DNA from: Lethocerus indicus
Lineage: Eukaryota > Arthropoda > Insecta > Hemiptera > Belostomatidae
NCBI GenBank assembly: GCA_019843655.1
Contig: JACDQD010000006.1
Coordinates: 16,882,246 to 16,946,245 of the forward strand
Reading direction: 5' to 3'
DNA length: 64,000 nucleotides
Shown here: in pieces, positions 49,310-61,091 of the stretch
Layout: every line of letters starts with the position of its first letter
Numbering within the stretch: the stretch's first letter is position 1
Position numbers and translations under genes: made by a program
Notes under the pieces: model-generated
Told to the model about the DNA's origin: nothing
The model's input: only the letters and a program-made list of their open reading frames with translations
Database searches by the model: none

Positions 49310-52300
49310 TACAGGTATGTTAAACTAATTCAATTTCCATTGTATTAATGCATAGAAGGAGGAGAATGATAGATCATTTTGATAATGTGACCGTAGATGT
49401 TTAGTAATTATTTTAGTATTTATATAATATTATACCCTACGTGTGAGCGAAATCAAATAGTATTATTACGAATCACTAAGCGGCCAAACTGGACAGTTTT
49501 TTTTAAGACAGATCTTATTAACAGCAGGTTTAGGCCTATCTCATCTCCCAGAAATCAGCGGTATTTCTATAAACCAACGAAAGTGAAACCGAATCAGCTA
49601 TGAGTCTGAAAATCTGCCGTTTAAAGCGCGATGGAGGCGGGGAATTGAGAGAAATCGAGGAGAGGGTGAGAGAGGATTGGAGAGTAAAAAGGGGAGCAAA
49701 TTGATGTCGGAGCGTTTATCTCGGGCCTCCATTTTATCCGAACATTTCCAAGACGGATAGACACCAATCTACCTTTTTCAGTTTTGGAACCTTGAGTTTG
49801 ATTAGAACCCCGGCCCCCGCCTAAACAAATCTGCACCAGGGTCATCTCACTTTTAGTATCTCCTCAAGTTTCAAACAACCTGAAGATCATAGAGTGACGT
49901 AACTCGAATTGAAACAACACTCTCGAAAGCTTGAATCAGATGCGAACTCTATTGTCATCTAAACGCTTATCTCTTTACTATATATCACTTTAATATCTCT
50001 GTTTGTGGTTAATATCTCTGTCTTTAATATTTATTAGAAGATCCGCGAATATTCGGAACGTAATTGCTTAACCAACTCAAATTCATATATTTTCAGAATG
50101 GGATAGAAAATTATATCGACACATTATTAAATAATTAATTTAAGCAGTTTTAAACTGTCGGAATTTTCTAATCCTTTCCGCTACTCCAGCAGCGGTAAGT
50201 TGGTGCGCCATTCTGATTGTTGGTTTTTTTTGGGACATCCGTCCGCATTCTCATTGATCACAGTGAAACCTAAAAGTGTCTGAGAACCTTCCAAGTGTTA
50301 TGATCGGCATTAGTTTCAAATTAAACATCGGAAAGTTGCAGAGAATTCACAGCTGAGTCAATCCTTTCATGGCTGCGGCAAGAGATTAAAATAAAATACT
50401 CGAATACAGTGTTTCAAGAACTATCCGAGCCGGTTCACAAGGCTTCTTCTTTTTCATTTCCCCTCCTCCCCGCCTGTTATTCACAATTTAATACGGGGTC
50501 GTGTTGAAGATTCCGCCTCCAGATGGCGCCAATCCCTCTCCGCCCCCTCCAGCGACAATATTCCCTCCGACCGGAAATAGGATTTGATTGGTGGACGGGA
50601 AGGCGAAGGGGACGCCATATTATTCCAGGTTTCCAGTCATCCTCCGGGTTTCGGGTGGGGGGCCAAACTGGAGCATATTTTTCCGATCGGTTATGCAAAT
50701 TTCACCGCCTAGCAAAACCGATCCGCCCCAGAGATTCCTGGACTTATTTAAAGATAAAGAATATTCAAAACTGAAAATTATGATAATCCGAGAGAAATAT
50801 TTCGTAATTAAAGTATATATCGAACATTTTATATTACATTTTATTCAATATTCGTTATCCAGCTTAATTATTACTATTATAAAACCTTCGTTTACTTTTT
50901 ATGTGCAGGACATTAACACCCCCCTGAATTTAGAAAATTAACCCAATAGAGGGATCGTGTATTACGTTGTTATCGCCATGAACAAATTATTACTTTACGA
51001 CTGTATTTGAAAACCTAACTGGGCCTACGGAATTGAATTCTGTTGCCCACTGAGCTCTACAAAATTCAATAATTGCATAATTCTTCGTAAAATTGTTAAC
51101 ACCCCACCTTACGTTTCTAACCGAAGGATCCATTCAGATTTGCAAGTGCCTCTCGTTCATGAATCAGCCGCTTCCCGGCATAAATCCTTCCATTCAAAAC
51201 TATCCCATCACTCTAATCCTTTGATTCAACAGCTCTCCTCGCGCAGCTCACCTTCCTGAAAATCCCGTGCACCTACCTAAGAGGAAATGGCCACGTTATT
51301 TCCTCACTGTCTAGAAACGTAGATAGATATAGAAATATTTGTGCACATACAGGGCAATTATAACTATTATCAGAATATTAAGTGTCGTGATATTTTGTTA
51401 CACAGGTTTATATCGAGGGGCTAAAATTTCAGTAGTCCATGAGTGATCGGCGGGGTCCATCATGAAGTTCGGTCGGGATCGGGTCATAAAATGAAATAGG
51501 GGAGACACCCCCCCGTGTAATATAGGCAGGGGGGAGGGTGGAGGGGGTGGAGCCCTCTTTACCATTATTGACAAATCTAGCGTAAAATATCGACCCTCCG
51601 GCGTCGGGTGATAAGTGGTTGGGGCACAACTCAAGTTGTGGAAGTGGGCACAATTTCCGTAACGTTTCGGGACGGGTATGGCTGGGAGGTTGGGAAGGGG
51701 GAGCCATCAATCAATATGTATTCTTTAACCCCCCCGCCCCCGCCCCCGTCCATGGAAGGAAAAATTAGATTTATTAGAAACACTTGGCGGCAAATTTATT
51801 GTCAACGGTGCGACCATGAATCTAACAGAGGCGTCTCCCGGCCCCTCCTCCTCCCATATCTCATATTCACAGTTCGAACTATGCTCTCCCCCGAGAGTTT
51901 TGGAAATATCACATTCTCCCTTTACCTTCCATTTATCCGGACCGATATATATAACCAAGTTTTCATACTACTTCGTGCAGATATCCGCATGACAGATTGG
52001 GTCCTCTCAATCAAACTACACTAGAACGGTTTTATTGTTCTCTCCCTACAGTGAACCTAAGAACAAACCACTTATAAATTGTATCGGTTAATTATATAAT
52101 AATTATTGATACCGAAATTCCAATGATATATTTCATGTCTTAGTTTTCAGTGCCCTGCATTTCATTGCATTTTATAATTTTTATTTGTACAGCTACGCCG
52201 TATTCATTAATGTGTCTCTTGTGATCAGTAGTAATTGAGTTTGTGCAACTTAAACCTGTGGAAATCGAATTTCCTATCTCCCTAGTGAGTATTTTCGATA

Positions 52301-54533
52301 ATAATTAATTTCATTACTCCTAACCCAAGGTATATTTTTTTCTCCACTGTAGGACTGGCGAACATATACGATAGGGAAAATTTAGCTCCCTCCACGGCCT
52401 AATTTCCCAATCGATTCGGTACAGAAATTCTACCGTGTAATTGTGGTTGTGGCTCAAATGTGACAAAGCGGTGTTTATAAATGAAAGTTCAGGGGGAAAG
52501 TAAAGCTGTGGGGGTCCACAAAGGGCCGGGGGCTTACCGCCTGGTGCAGTCCTGGTGGCCCCGCCACCAAAATTCAATTATTCCCCACTTCCTCGTCTAT
52601 CCCGAAACTCCCACCGCTTCTGTTTCACTCTTTACTTCCTTCTCACTACCGTCCGCTAATAAAAGTTAAGGTATACCCTAGATAACGTTTACAACGTTTT
52701 TTTTTAATTTCTGTATTTCTTAGTGAAATAAAAATCTTATTTATTTGAACAAGTTTACATCTTTGAAACATGATACCGAAATTTTAATAGGAGTACAAAT
52801 ATTTTTCATTTTAGATTGTTAATTTCCCGCTGATTAGAAGCGGTCCTTATCTTTTAATTATTTTGTTACTTATCCAAGAAAGAGTAATATTTTATAAGTT
52901 CAGACAACTTACTAATTATTGAAGCCGGTATCTCGGTTACTTTTGCTTTCCATTGTATACTATACAGGGGAACTAATGAATCCTATATGATTTACTCTGG
53001 AAAAGTTACGACTAAATGTATATAATATATTAGTGAGACAGAGGCTCAACCATCATTTAAAATTATGTAGTCATATTTGTTATCTATGACATCTTAATAA
53101 TTTTTGAAGTGTAAACGTTGCAGTGATGTTATCTAACTGAAATTCGTGCTTAAAAGAACCGGATAGGAAAACATACGAGTGTGGGAGGATTGGGTACGAA
53201 AAATGGGAGGAACTCTAAATTTTATCGAAAAAATCCTTCGGATATTTCCAAATTGATTGTGCTGTCAAAGCAAAACAATATTTGTTTTGCCTGAATGACC
53301 ACAATTTACAATTCCCAGTGGAAACGTCCAATTTTTTACTGTCGACCCCCTCCTGGATACCGTTCTCGTGTAAAATATTCCCCTTCCGAGAAGTGAACTC
53401 TATGGAAATGAAGATCATAAACCACTTCTTAAAACGGTAAAAATGTCGAAAGAGTAATATTTTTGCAAGATAAAATAGATTTTAAACCCTGGATCTGCCA
53501 GCCTTTTTTCAAACCGTTTTTAATATATTTTTATAGGATGAAAATGGCAAGATTACTGAATTTAAATGTTTTTAACAATAATCATATAATAATTAATTAA
53601 TACTAAGAAAGGGTACATATGCAAACATCTAAATAAATTGGTAATTTAAGTAATTTTTTGGTTTCAGTGTATATTTATATATACATACATTGGCTTGTCG
53701 CCGTTAATTGTTGTCATATTAATGAACTTTTTTCATTTTCAACAATCCCTTTCTACAGAACATATAAAAAATCCTCTCTTATGAGTTAGAGAAGGTTCAA
53801 AATACCATACATATATGCATACCTTCTCATATCGGGAATGAGACAAATTTAGGATATATATACAGAACCCTCTCAATTACAGCTTTCGTCTAGTAAGGCG
53901 TATCGTTTCATATTTGGCGGTGAATCAAATAGCTTTACATAAACGTAAACCTTTTCCAGCGGAAAAGTAATTAATTAATATTTCTATAATCGTTAGGACA
54001 ATTAAACGGCCGTTAAACCGGATAAAAGAAAGACCCTCCTGAAAAGATTAACGACACATTTCAAGAGACAGGGACTGAAAGTTTTGGCACTTCCGGTGGC
54101 GTGGAAAGTGGGCCGGGGGGTTTTCTGCCAATTACAGTACTGTAGGGTCCATCTGTTACCGTTTTAATAACTTGAAATAGCGCAATGGGCTAGAGGCCTA
54201 GCCCGTTAATGGGTACCGAGGCCGGAGCAGAAGACGGGGGGCTGGAGGCAGCCTCTCAAGGCCCACTCCGGGCCCCCTCTCGAGCACCCTACAAACCTCC
54301 CCCTAACCGGCCACCCTCCCTCCACCAGAACCCAACCCCAGAATTTGGAACCCTACCAGAAAACATATTTATTATGTATTTGGTCCAACGGTGGAATTAG
54401 TCCACTCTTACTTACGAGTCGAGGTGGATATTCAAACAGTCTTTAACTTAGTGTTACATTTTTAAAAATATCTAATGAAAGAATTGCTATCGAGAATTAA
54501 GTCGTGTAACATAATAAGAATCTAGAATACCTG
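49310..54533. other. Non-coding stretch between foldback copies
   Basis: No gene is supported. GC-rich islands lie at about 49480-49840, 50480-50740, 51430-51900, 52480-52640 and 54090-54360. The 54187-54204 segment forms a small GGGCTAG/CTAGCCC hairpin. Pyrimidine or G-rich strand asymmetry (51480-51560, 51725-51755) gives misleading Pro-rich frames. Confidence 0.55.
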
Positions 54534-54854
54534 TTTTGTAGTCAGCGAAGGGTTGAAATACCGTAGATTTCGTATATTTCCGTCTCGTCTCGCTGGTTTG
54601 CTCATTTGCTGGACCGGTTTCGGCTGCTCGCCATCTACAGTAGCGATGTTATTCACTTTGAATGTTTTTTGGCCATCCTCCCTGCACTGTCACTATCACT
54701 TGTACTGTAAGGCGCTATATGTAAGGCCAGATGAAATATATTTTTCTGTTGTAACATATTGTCACTTGTACTGAGGATGGCGAGCAGCCGAAACTGGTCT
54801 AGCAAATGACAAAACCAGCGAGAGAAAGAAACATACGAAATCTACAGTAAATTC
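54534..54854. mobile_element. Foldback/MITE family copy 5, both arms
   Basis: The left end TTTTGTAGTCAGCGAAGGG and ACCGTAGATTTCGTA is followed by the family arm (CTCGCTGGTTTG, GACCGGTTTCGGCTGCTCGCC). The interior has GTAAGGCGCTATATGTAAGG. A shorter inverted arm ends with ACGAAATCTACAGT at about 54850. Its right end directly abuts copy 6. There is no open frame for a transposase. Confidence 0.85.
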
Positions 54855-55213
54855 TTTTTTAAATAATACGTTAAAATAATACATTGAATAATCATCTACT
54901 AAGGTCAGTTATAATTTATTTTAATATTTGAGTTATTTTTGACACTATTAAAACTCGTAGTTTATTCACTTTCCTAGTTTCAATGGCACGGCGCACCTAA
55001 TACTAGCCCGCAACAAAGGTATGTCTACATTTTAGTATTAGCGCCTTACATATAGCGCCTTACAGTACAAGTGACAGTGACAGTCCAGTGAGGATGCCCA
55101 AAAAACACCCAAAGTGCCAAAGTGACTAACACCGTACTGAAGATGGCGAGCAGCCGAAACCGGTCTAGCAAAAGACCAAACAAGCGGGAGAGAGAGAAAC
55201 ACACGAAATCTAC
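54855..55213 (-). mobile_element. Foldback/MITE family copy 6, long form, inverted
   Basis: This is the reverse complement of copy 4 over nearly its whole length. It shares AATAATCATCTACTAA, AATGGCACGGCGCACCTAAT, the double GCGCCTTAC word and the terminal arm ending CGAAATCTAC. It lacks the outer TIR found at 49289-49309. Together with copy 5 it makes a 680-bp composite (54534-55213) with inverted arms at both ends. Confidence 0.83.
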
Positions 55214-58200
55214 GATAATAAGAGTCGGAAACAATTATCATCATTTAGCCCAACGCCCATCGAATTGAGGGAAATATATTGAAGAAGAAGTTTTAGACCG
55301 AATCCCGGATGTAAATTGTACGAGGGCAATCTGAAAACTAGTGAAACTGTTTTTAAAACTGTTTGCCACGCTGTTGTGTATTGACTCAACATCACTGGGA
55401 TAGTCAATCTCGGCTTGTCAGCCCTTGAAAATGGAGCTCACATTGAACATTGTGTTGGGATTTACACCTAAAAGCCCGTTACGCTGGCTAGCCTCTTGCG
55501 GTTTTACGCTGGAAACTAACATAGGCTACTATGTGTCAACATCGATTTTTTACCTCTGCCAGCAAATATAGGTTGATACGGTTTCGTTATAAAACTTAAA
55601 CGTATTATCATTATTTTGGCAACTGAGCTATGATTAAGAATCAAAGATTGTAGAGAATATTTAATAACCAATAAAAAATAGGGAGTGATGATTATATTTA
55701 CAACTTAATTTTCCAAAAGGGTAGATTTTTTGCATTTTATGTAAATGTGGAATCACAACTTTGTGCAGTGGCATAGGTGGCTATTATGAGAAGTGCTAAT
55801 GATGTGAACACAGAATTAGCAAAGAACAAAGGTCGCGCAAAAATAAAATGGTTGAACGAACACCGAGATTAACCGTGTTGGTTGCATTCATTTTGTATAA
55901 TGTAGGTATTATAAGGTGCCCTTTATGTTTCTTCAGTCACGAGTGTCGGATGGATCAAACGTTGCCTCGTCAATCGGTCAATAGGTCGGCTGGTGTTACG
56001 GAGTAGGGGCGAGGGGGGGCGGCCTCACCGCCCTCTCCATTCCGATGATCAAAGACTATGACTTTCATAGCTGGAAATGAAGGAACCGGGCCGGGACTTG
56101 GCGAGAAAAGAGAAAAATAACTTAGCCCAGAGCTGCAGAAGAGCGTCAAAGCTCCTTATCTGAGGGGGTATGTGACCGGCAGCCCGCCACCTCCTCCGCT
56201 CATTCTCTATCTATCATTCTCTTCCTACCCCCAGCTTTATCACCGCCTCTCCTTTCCCACAACTCGACACCCCTTTTCATTGTATCACTCACCCGAGATA
56301 CGCGGGAGGTCCCTAGAATAAAAGGGGCCCGAATCCAACCGCAGACTCCTTGAGGTCTCCGTCCAGAATCCAAATATACATTCAACTCTCTTCAATATCA
56401 TTTTAATTATTTAAAAAATCCCTTTTTACGGAATTGATAGAAAAGTGTAGATTCAAATAATAGGTTTGGTGATATAATAAGCCACTTGCTATGATAAGGC
56501 AAATTAAGTAGTTCTTTGAACTTATTTATTCACGAAAGCCATAAGTTAGTTAGAAACTAATTATTAGCAATTATAATGTGGCTTGAATTGAACATGCTCA
56601 TTCTTTGTGCTGATTTTTTCCCCGACTCCGATCCTCCTTGAAGCGAAATATGGCTTATTATAACTTCAAAAGGCTAGAGGCCCCAAATTGCACTTCTCCT
56701 GGCCCCACAGTTAACCTTCCTGGCGGCTTAAGCTTTCAGGAAGTTGGATCCAGAACAAACTCCGAACACCGGTGAAGGAGTAAAGCCCGGCCTTAGCTCT
56801 ACGCCCGGGATCTTAACTCCACAGTAATCTCTCGTCCTCTTTCTCGCCCCCCTCTTTTAAGGAGGTCTCACTTCATACTTGAAGCGGGGGGAGAATAGCG
56901 CGGAGCCTGCCGAGGGAAAATGAGTGGGAAAAAGCGCAACCGACTACAGTATTGTGGCTCTACATAATTCATGCCCCATACTTGTTGCCTTTTCGCGGTC
57001 CACGCCCGGGTGGAGTTGATTTAAACGCCGAACATTACTTTTCCAAGCGTTCGGATCTGTATAATTATAGAATTATATTATAAATTAAATCTAGACTGCA
57101 AAACTTCTCCGAATTTTCTGTACTATACGTGTACCGCAATTAGATGTTTTCATTTTAATAAAGGAAGCGGCAGGGGAATAATAAAATAAACCCATTTCTG
57201 GCACCGTAAAGTGTTTTCTGGATGTCGGTATTATTAGCGTCGGTGAGCTGCTGCAATCTTCAGCAGTAATTTCCCCTGGTGGAGATTGTTCATACTTATT
57301 AGGCCGCCGCTCCGGGAGTTGTCCTCCCACGGGTTGCACTTTGTCCGGAGGCGCAGTTACCCATTAACTAATCCCGCCTGTTCCAGTTACTCCAGGTACT
57401 ACCAAGTGCATTGTATTATATTATAATAGGGAGGAGGATTGTGTTCTGTCAGTCGTCAAAACGGATCTTGTCGTTTAATTAGAGACCAAAACATAAATCC
57501 GTCATATATTTCGAATTACAAATCGTTAAATCGAAAGAATACGTAGATTGAGGTGACGTTGCATTAATATTTTGGATTGTATTTAGTACTGACTAATGGT
57601 TAAAAAGATAGGCGGATTGAACCTTATGAAGAATGACTGATAAGCACGCAATGATTTTTTAATATCACAAAAAGGAGGAACATAGCGATATAGTAAATTA
57701 TAGGATTACAAAAAGTAACAGATTAAAGTATATAATGGAATATTGATACATAGCATATCGGCTACAGGAATGCCTATTCGTTAGAACAGTGGATTGCTAA
57801 CGAAATGCTACTGATGAAAATAAGAATACAAACCCAAGCGTCTGAGATAACTCCCGGAAAATTGTACGAGTTAACGATGAATCCGCCGCAACTCTACAAG
57901 CATGGTAATTTCTGAGTGTCGCTTTGATCAATTTTCCAGATGATTAGGCAAGAGGAACAAGAGATGAAAATTGGAGGTCGACTGAAGAATACCAAAAGCG
58001 TTGGCACTGCGCCGTGAGAAATAATTTCCGTCCCTTCCGTTCATCTCCCGCAGGCATGCATTGAGAATATACCCGACGTTGAATTCCATTGTGGGCCAAC
58101 TAAGCAGGAATACAGCCGAGCGTTGTCCTAAGCTCGTCATCCCAAGAGAGTGCTCCTTCCGTGACCGAGCCGCTCCCAGTATGCGGACGTGCCCCTCCTA

Positions 58201-61033
58201 CTCACCGTCTCAGCAGGCTTGTTTTATTCAATCGTACAGTATGCTCGGAACATCGGACATGAAATTTATGTCACGGTCTAAATTTTACATTTCAGTCATT
58301 CCGTGATACTATTTCCAAGATATAATACCGAAAAAGAAACATTAAAATGTATATAATCATTAAAAATATTAAGTGCGGGAAATGGCAATAGCTCATCGAT
58401 AACAGAACTTCTTTTTCCAGTATAAATTATTTAGGCCTTCATTAGACCTCGTTTTACCTTCTAAATGTAAATTAATTTACTAAAGGAGTATCCTGTCCAC
58501 ACACAAGTACTGATAACACCAGTAAATCCCGAGTTCGGCCAATTTCAATTACTTAATCATTTATTCGGGTATTTCTGGTTCCAATAGCACATTCAATGCA
58601 TTAATTTGAGCCATACATTATAAAAAGTTAATTGATACCGTATCTTAACATTTTGTTTCATTCCGATTCATTTCTACGTCTAATCACGTCATTTCGAGAT
58701 AAACGGTGAATAAAACAAGAAATATGTAATATAATAGGTAAAATATGTAGGATAAATATTTATAACTTTTATTTCATCTGTGATTATTAAAGGAAACGTA
58801 AAATAATGAAACAGTAATAAAACACAATGTAAAATTATAACATAGTGCAACATCTGGTTGTGGGTCAGACAGTCCAATATTCCCACGTTTCCTTTTTAAC
58901 CGATAAATTAATCCCCGAGCGAATCCATAGCCCGATCGCTTAATCGTTGGTTCCAATTCCCGCTCGTCGTTGTTATTCCGGAGGCGCATTCCATCTTTCG
59001 CCCTCCCCCTCCACGCCACTCTACGCCATAGGTTGTGGGGGAAGGGGTTTTTCTTTTCGTGAAATTGGAGTTTGACCGGTGGGGCCGCCGCACGGCCAAA
59101 TTGGAGGCCCCGACTCGCATTCTAATCGTTGTCGGGACGGCCAATGTAATATTCGATGTAGCTTGAACGGAAATTCGTTTTTATTTCGGTTTATTGTCCC
59201 AAAGCTTCGGTGGTGGCCGGGGGCACCAGACGACTGGAATTCATATTGAAATTCCTCTCCTTTTAGAGGGGTGTCCATTTTATTTCCATCGGACGTCATC
59301 GTTGACCATCCAATCCCCAGGATGTACTCATCGTGATTAAATTTGATGTCACTCAACTTAATCTTATTTAAACTCCTTTCTATACAGCAACCACACTAAT
59401 TTTAATGATAACTATAATGTCTACAATTATACGCCATTTATAATAGATGATAGCGAATAATGTATAAAACTACAAACTTAAAGTCATGTTTCCTAATCCA
59501 TAATATATAAATTCCAGTTTTTCAATATTGGACAACTGAACTAATTGAATATTTAATACGGTCCATATTATATTGAACCTGAACATACATTAAAATGAAG
59601 ATGGAGTCGGGTATTCATTTATTTTTCATTGTATAATTTGGAACATAACAGGAGAATGCTTTTAACGATGTAAGTTTCCTGTAGTACTTTTTTCGTTTAT
59701 ATTATCTTGTGATAAAATACCAGGCAGCAAAAATTAAGAAATTGCTGCATAACGCCGGCCAACATACCCCTCTCTACAATAAACTGTTCTTGAAGGGCTC
59801 GTGTTTAGTAAGTGGTGACCTCATAAAAGGCCTAGTTTGCGTCATTAACTTCTGATGTTCCTTGAGCAAAGTAGTTGAACTTTTAGTATCATTTTTGAAC
59901 ATTCAACCGCCGTGCTCCTATCCGGGGGAGGATATTAACATTAAAACAGAACCCCCATTGCGCTATTATGCAAATGAAACTTGGGCCGCCCTCGGAGCAA
60001 AGTAAAGCCGGGCCCTATTTTCTCCTCGCTGCGATGGAATTGAAAAATGTGTTGAAAATTGTCCATCAAAGTGCACCAATGAGAGGATTATAATAACATT
60101 TTTGAATTTAAGCTTGGTTGTCTTACTACAAAGCCGCATAATTGTAACAAAAAACACCTGTACGGAAAATTTAACAAATATCAGGAATAACGCTTAAATG
60201 GATGCTCACAGAATACAGTATGATAACTGTTCCAATAAATAATTTGTGTATTATTTTTTGATCGAATTTTGTCAGCTGAAGATAACGCATAGTAATTAAT
60301 TATATAATTCAGACTCACTAATTCATGCTAATAGAACTTATTATACTGAGAGCTCGGTTGAGACTGGTCGGGTTGCAAGTTGGGAGGAAAAGTTCTCACC
60401 TTGGGTTAAATTAGGGTGGCACCCTCGGCGGCTTCCTTTATCTCTCTTATTTCCTCAGCGCCGACCGCTTAATCTCATTTCTCCGTCTTATGATTCTCCA
60501 GGCGCCCAGTGCTTTATCACCAGTTTCGCCTCATTTTCCACCGCTGGATTGCAATGAACTCGATTCATTCCTAGTTCATTTGCAGTTGAGTTTCCTTTCC
60601 AGGAACGTGTACAATGGACATATTTAAGAAAGCTATTAAAAGTGCTCGAGATAACAATTGTTTAATTTATTTGTATATCTCAATTTGAGTCTGTCTTTAA
60701 GGAACGGGCTAATGATATCTCGACCATAATATGATAAACGCTAATTAACTCCTAATAGAACTACTTATAGAAAATTCTTTCGGTCCGCTCCTGGGTTTTA
60801 TATATTATTGCCAATACTATCTAACTATTACCAATGGAGATTATATAACTACTAAATTTTATTATAAATAGATACGATTTTGGAAAACTATTCTAATATT
60901 TAATTCAGAAAACAAAATGAACAGTACCTAGTAATAATTCTTGCACAATGTTGGCGACCATTTTTTAAACAGTAAAGAAAACTTGTGCCTCATATTTCTA
61001 AATCTAAGCCGGATTTTATTTCACCAACGATAA
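55214..61033. other. Non-coding stretch
   Basis: No gene is accepted. GC-rich islands lie at 56000-56340, 56620-57010, 57840-58240, 58900-59320 and 59930-60050. The 57900-58300 island is open on both strands, with a good minus-strand donor (GAGACG/GTGAGTAGG near 58204), but no recognisable protein. A possible diverged transposon terminus near 55314 is described in the findings. Confidence 0.55.
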
Positions 61034-61091
61034 GGTAGCTGGGGTCATGCCACATGTCCTGAGATCTGGGCAAAGAATGACCCGAACTACC
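61034..61091. other. Imperfect 15-bp-arm hairpin
   Basis: GGTAGCTGGGGTCAT (61034-61048) pairs with ATGACCCGAACTACC (61077-61091) at 13 of 15 positions. The 28-nt loop could add a short GCC/GGGC inner stem (61049-61051 with 61068-61071). The flanks do not pair. Size is near that of a small microRNA precursor, but no known microRNA sequence is recognised in either arm. Confidence 0.55.

Noticed and set aside
51398..52024. Overlapping Pro-rich frames on both strands
   Set aside because: They come from C-rich and G-rich tracts and overlap each other; no domain or splice structure supports them.
56686..56704. miR-92-like string AATTGCACTTCTCCTGGCC
   Set aside because: The seed matches, but there is no upstream complementary arm for a precursor, and AAATTGCACTTCT occurs elsewhere in the window (about 471 and 43294).
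57928..58306. Island open on both strands with a minus-strand GTGAGT donor
   Set aside because: Neither translation resembles a known protein, both strands are open in a GC-rich patch, and candidate ATGs before the donor run into stops.
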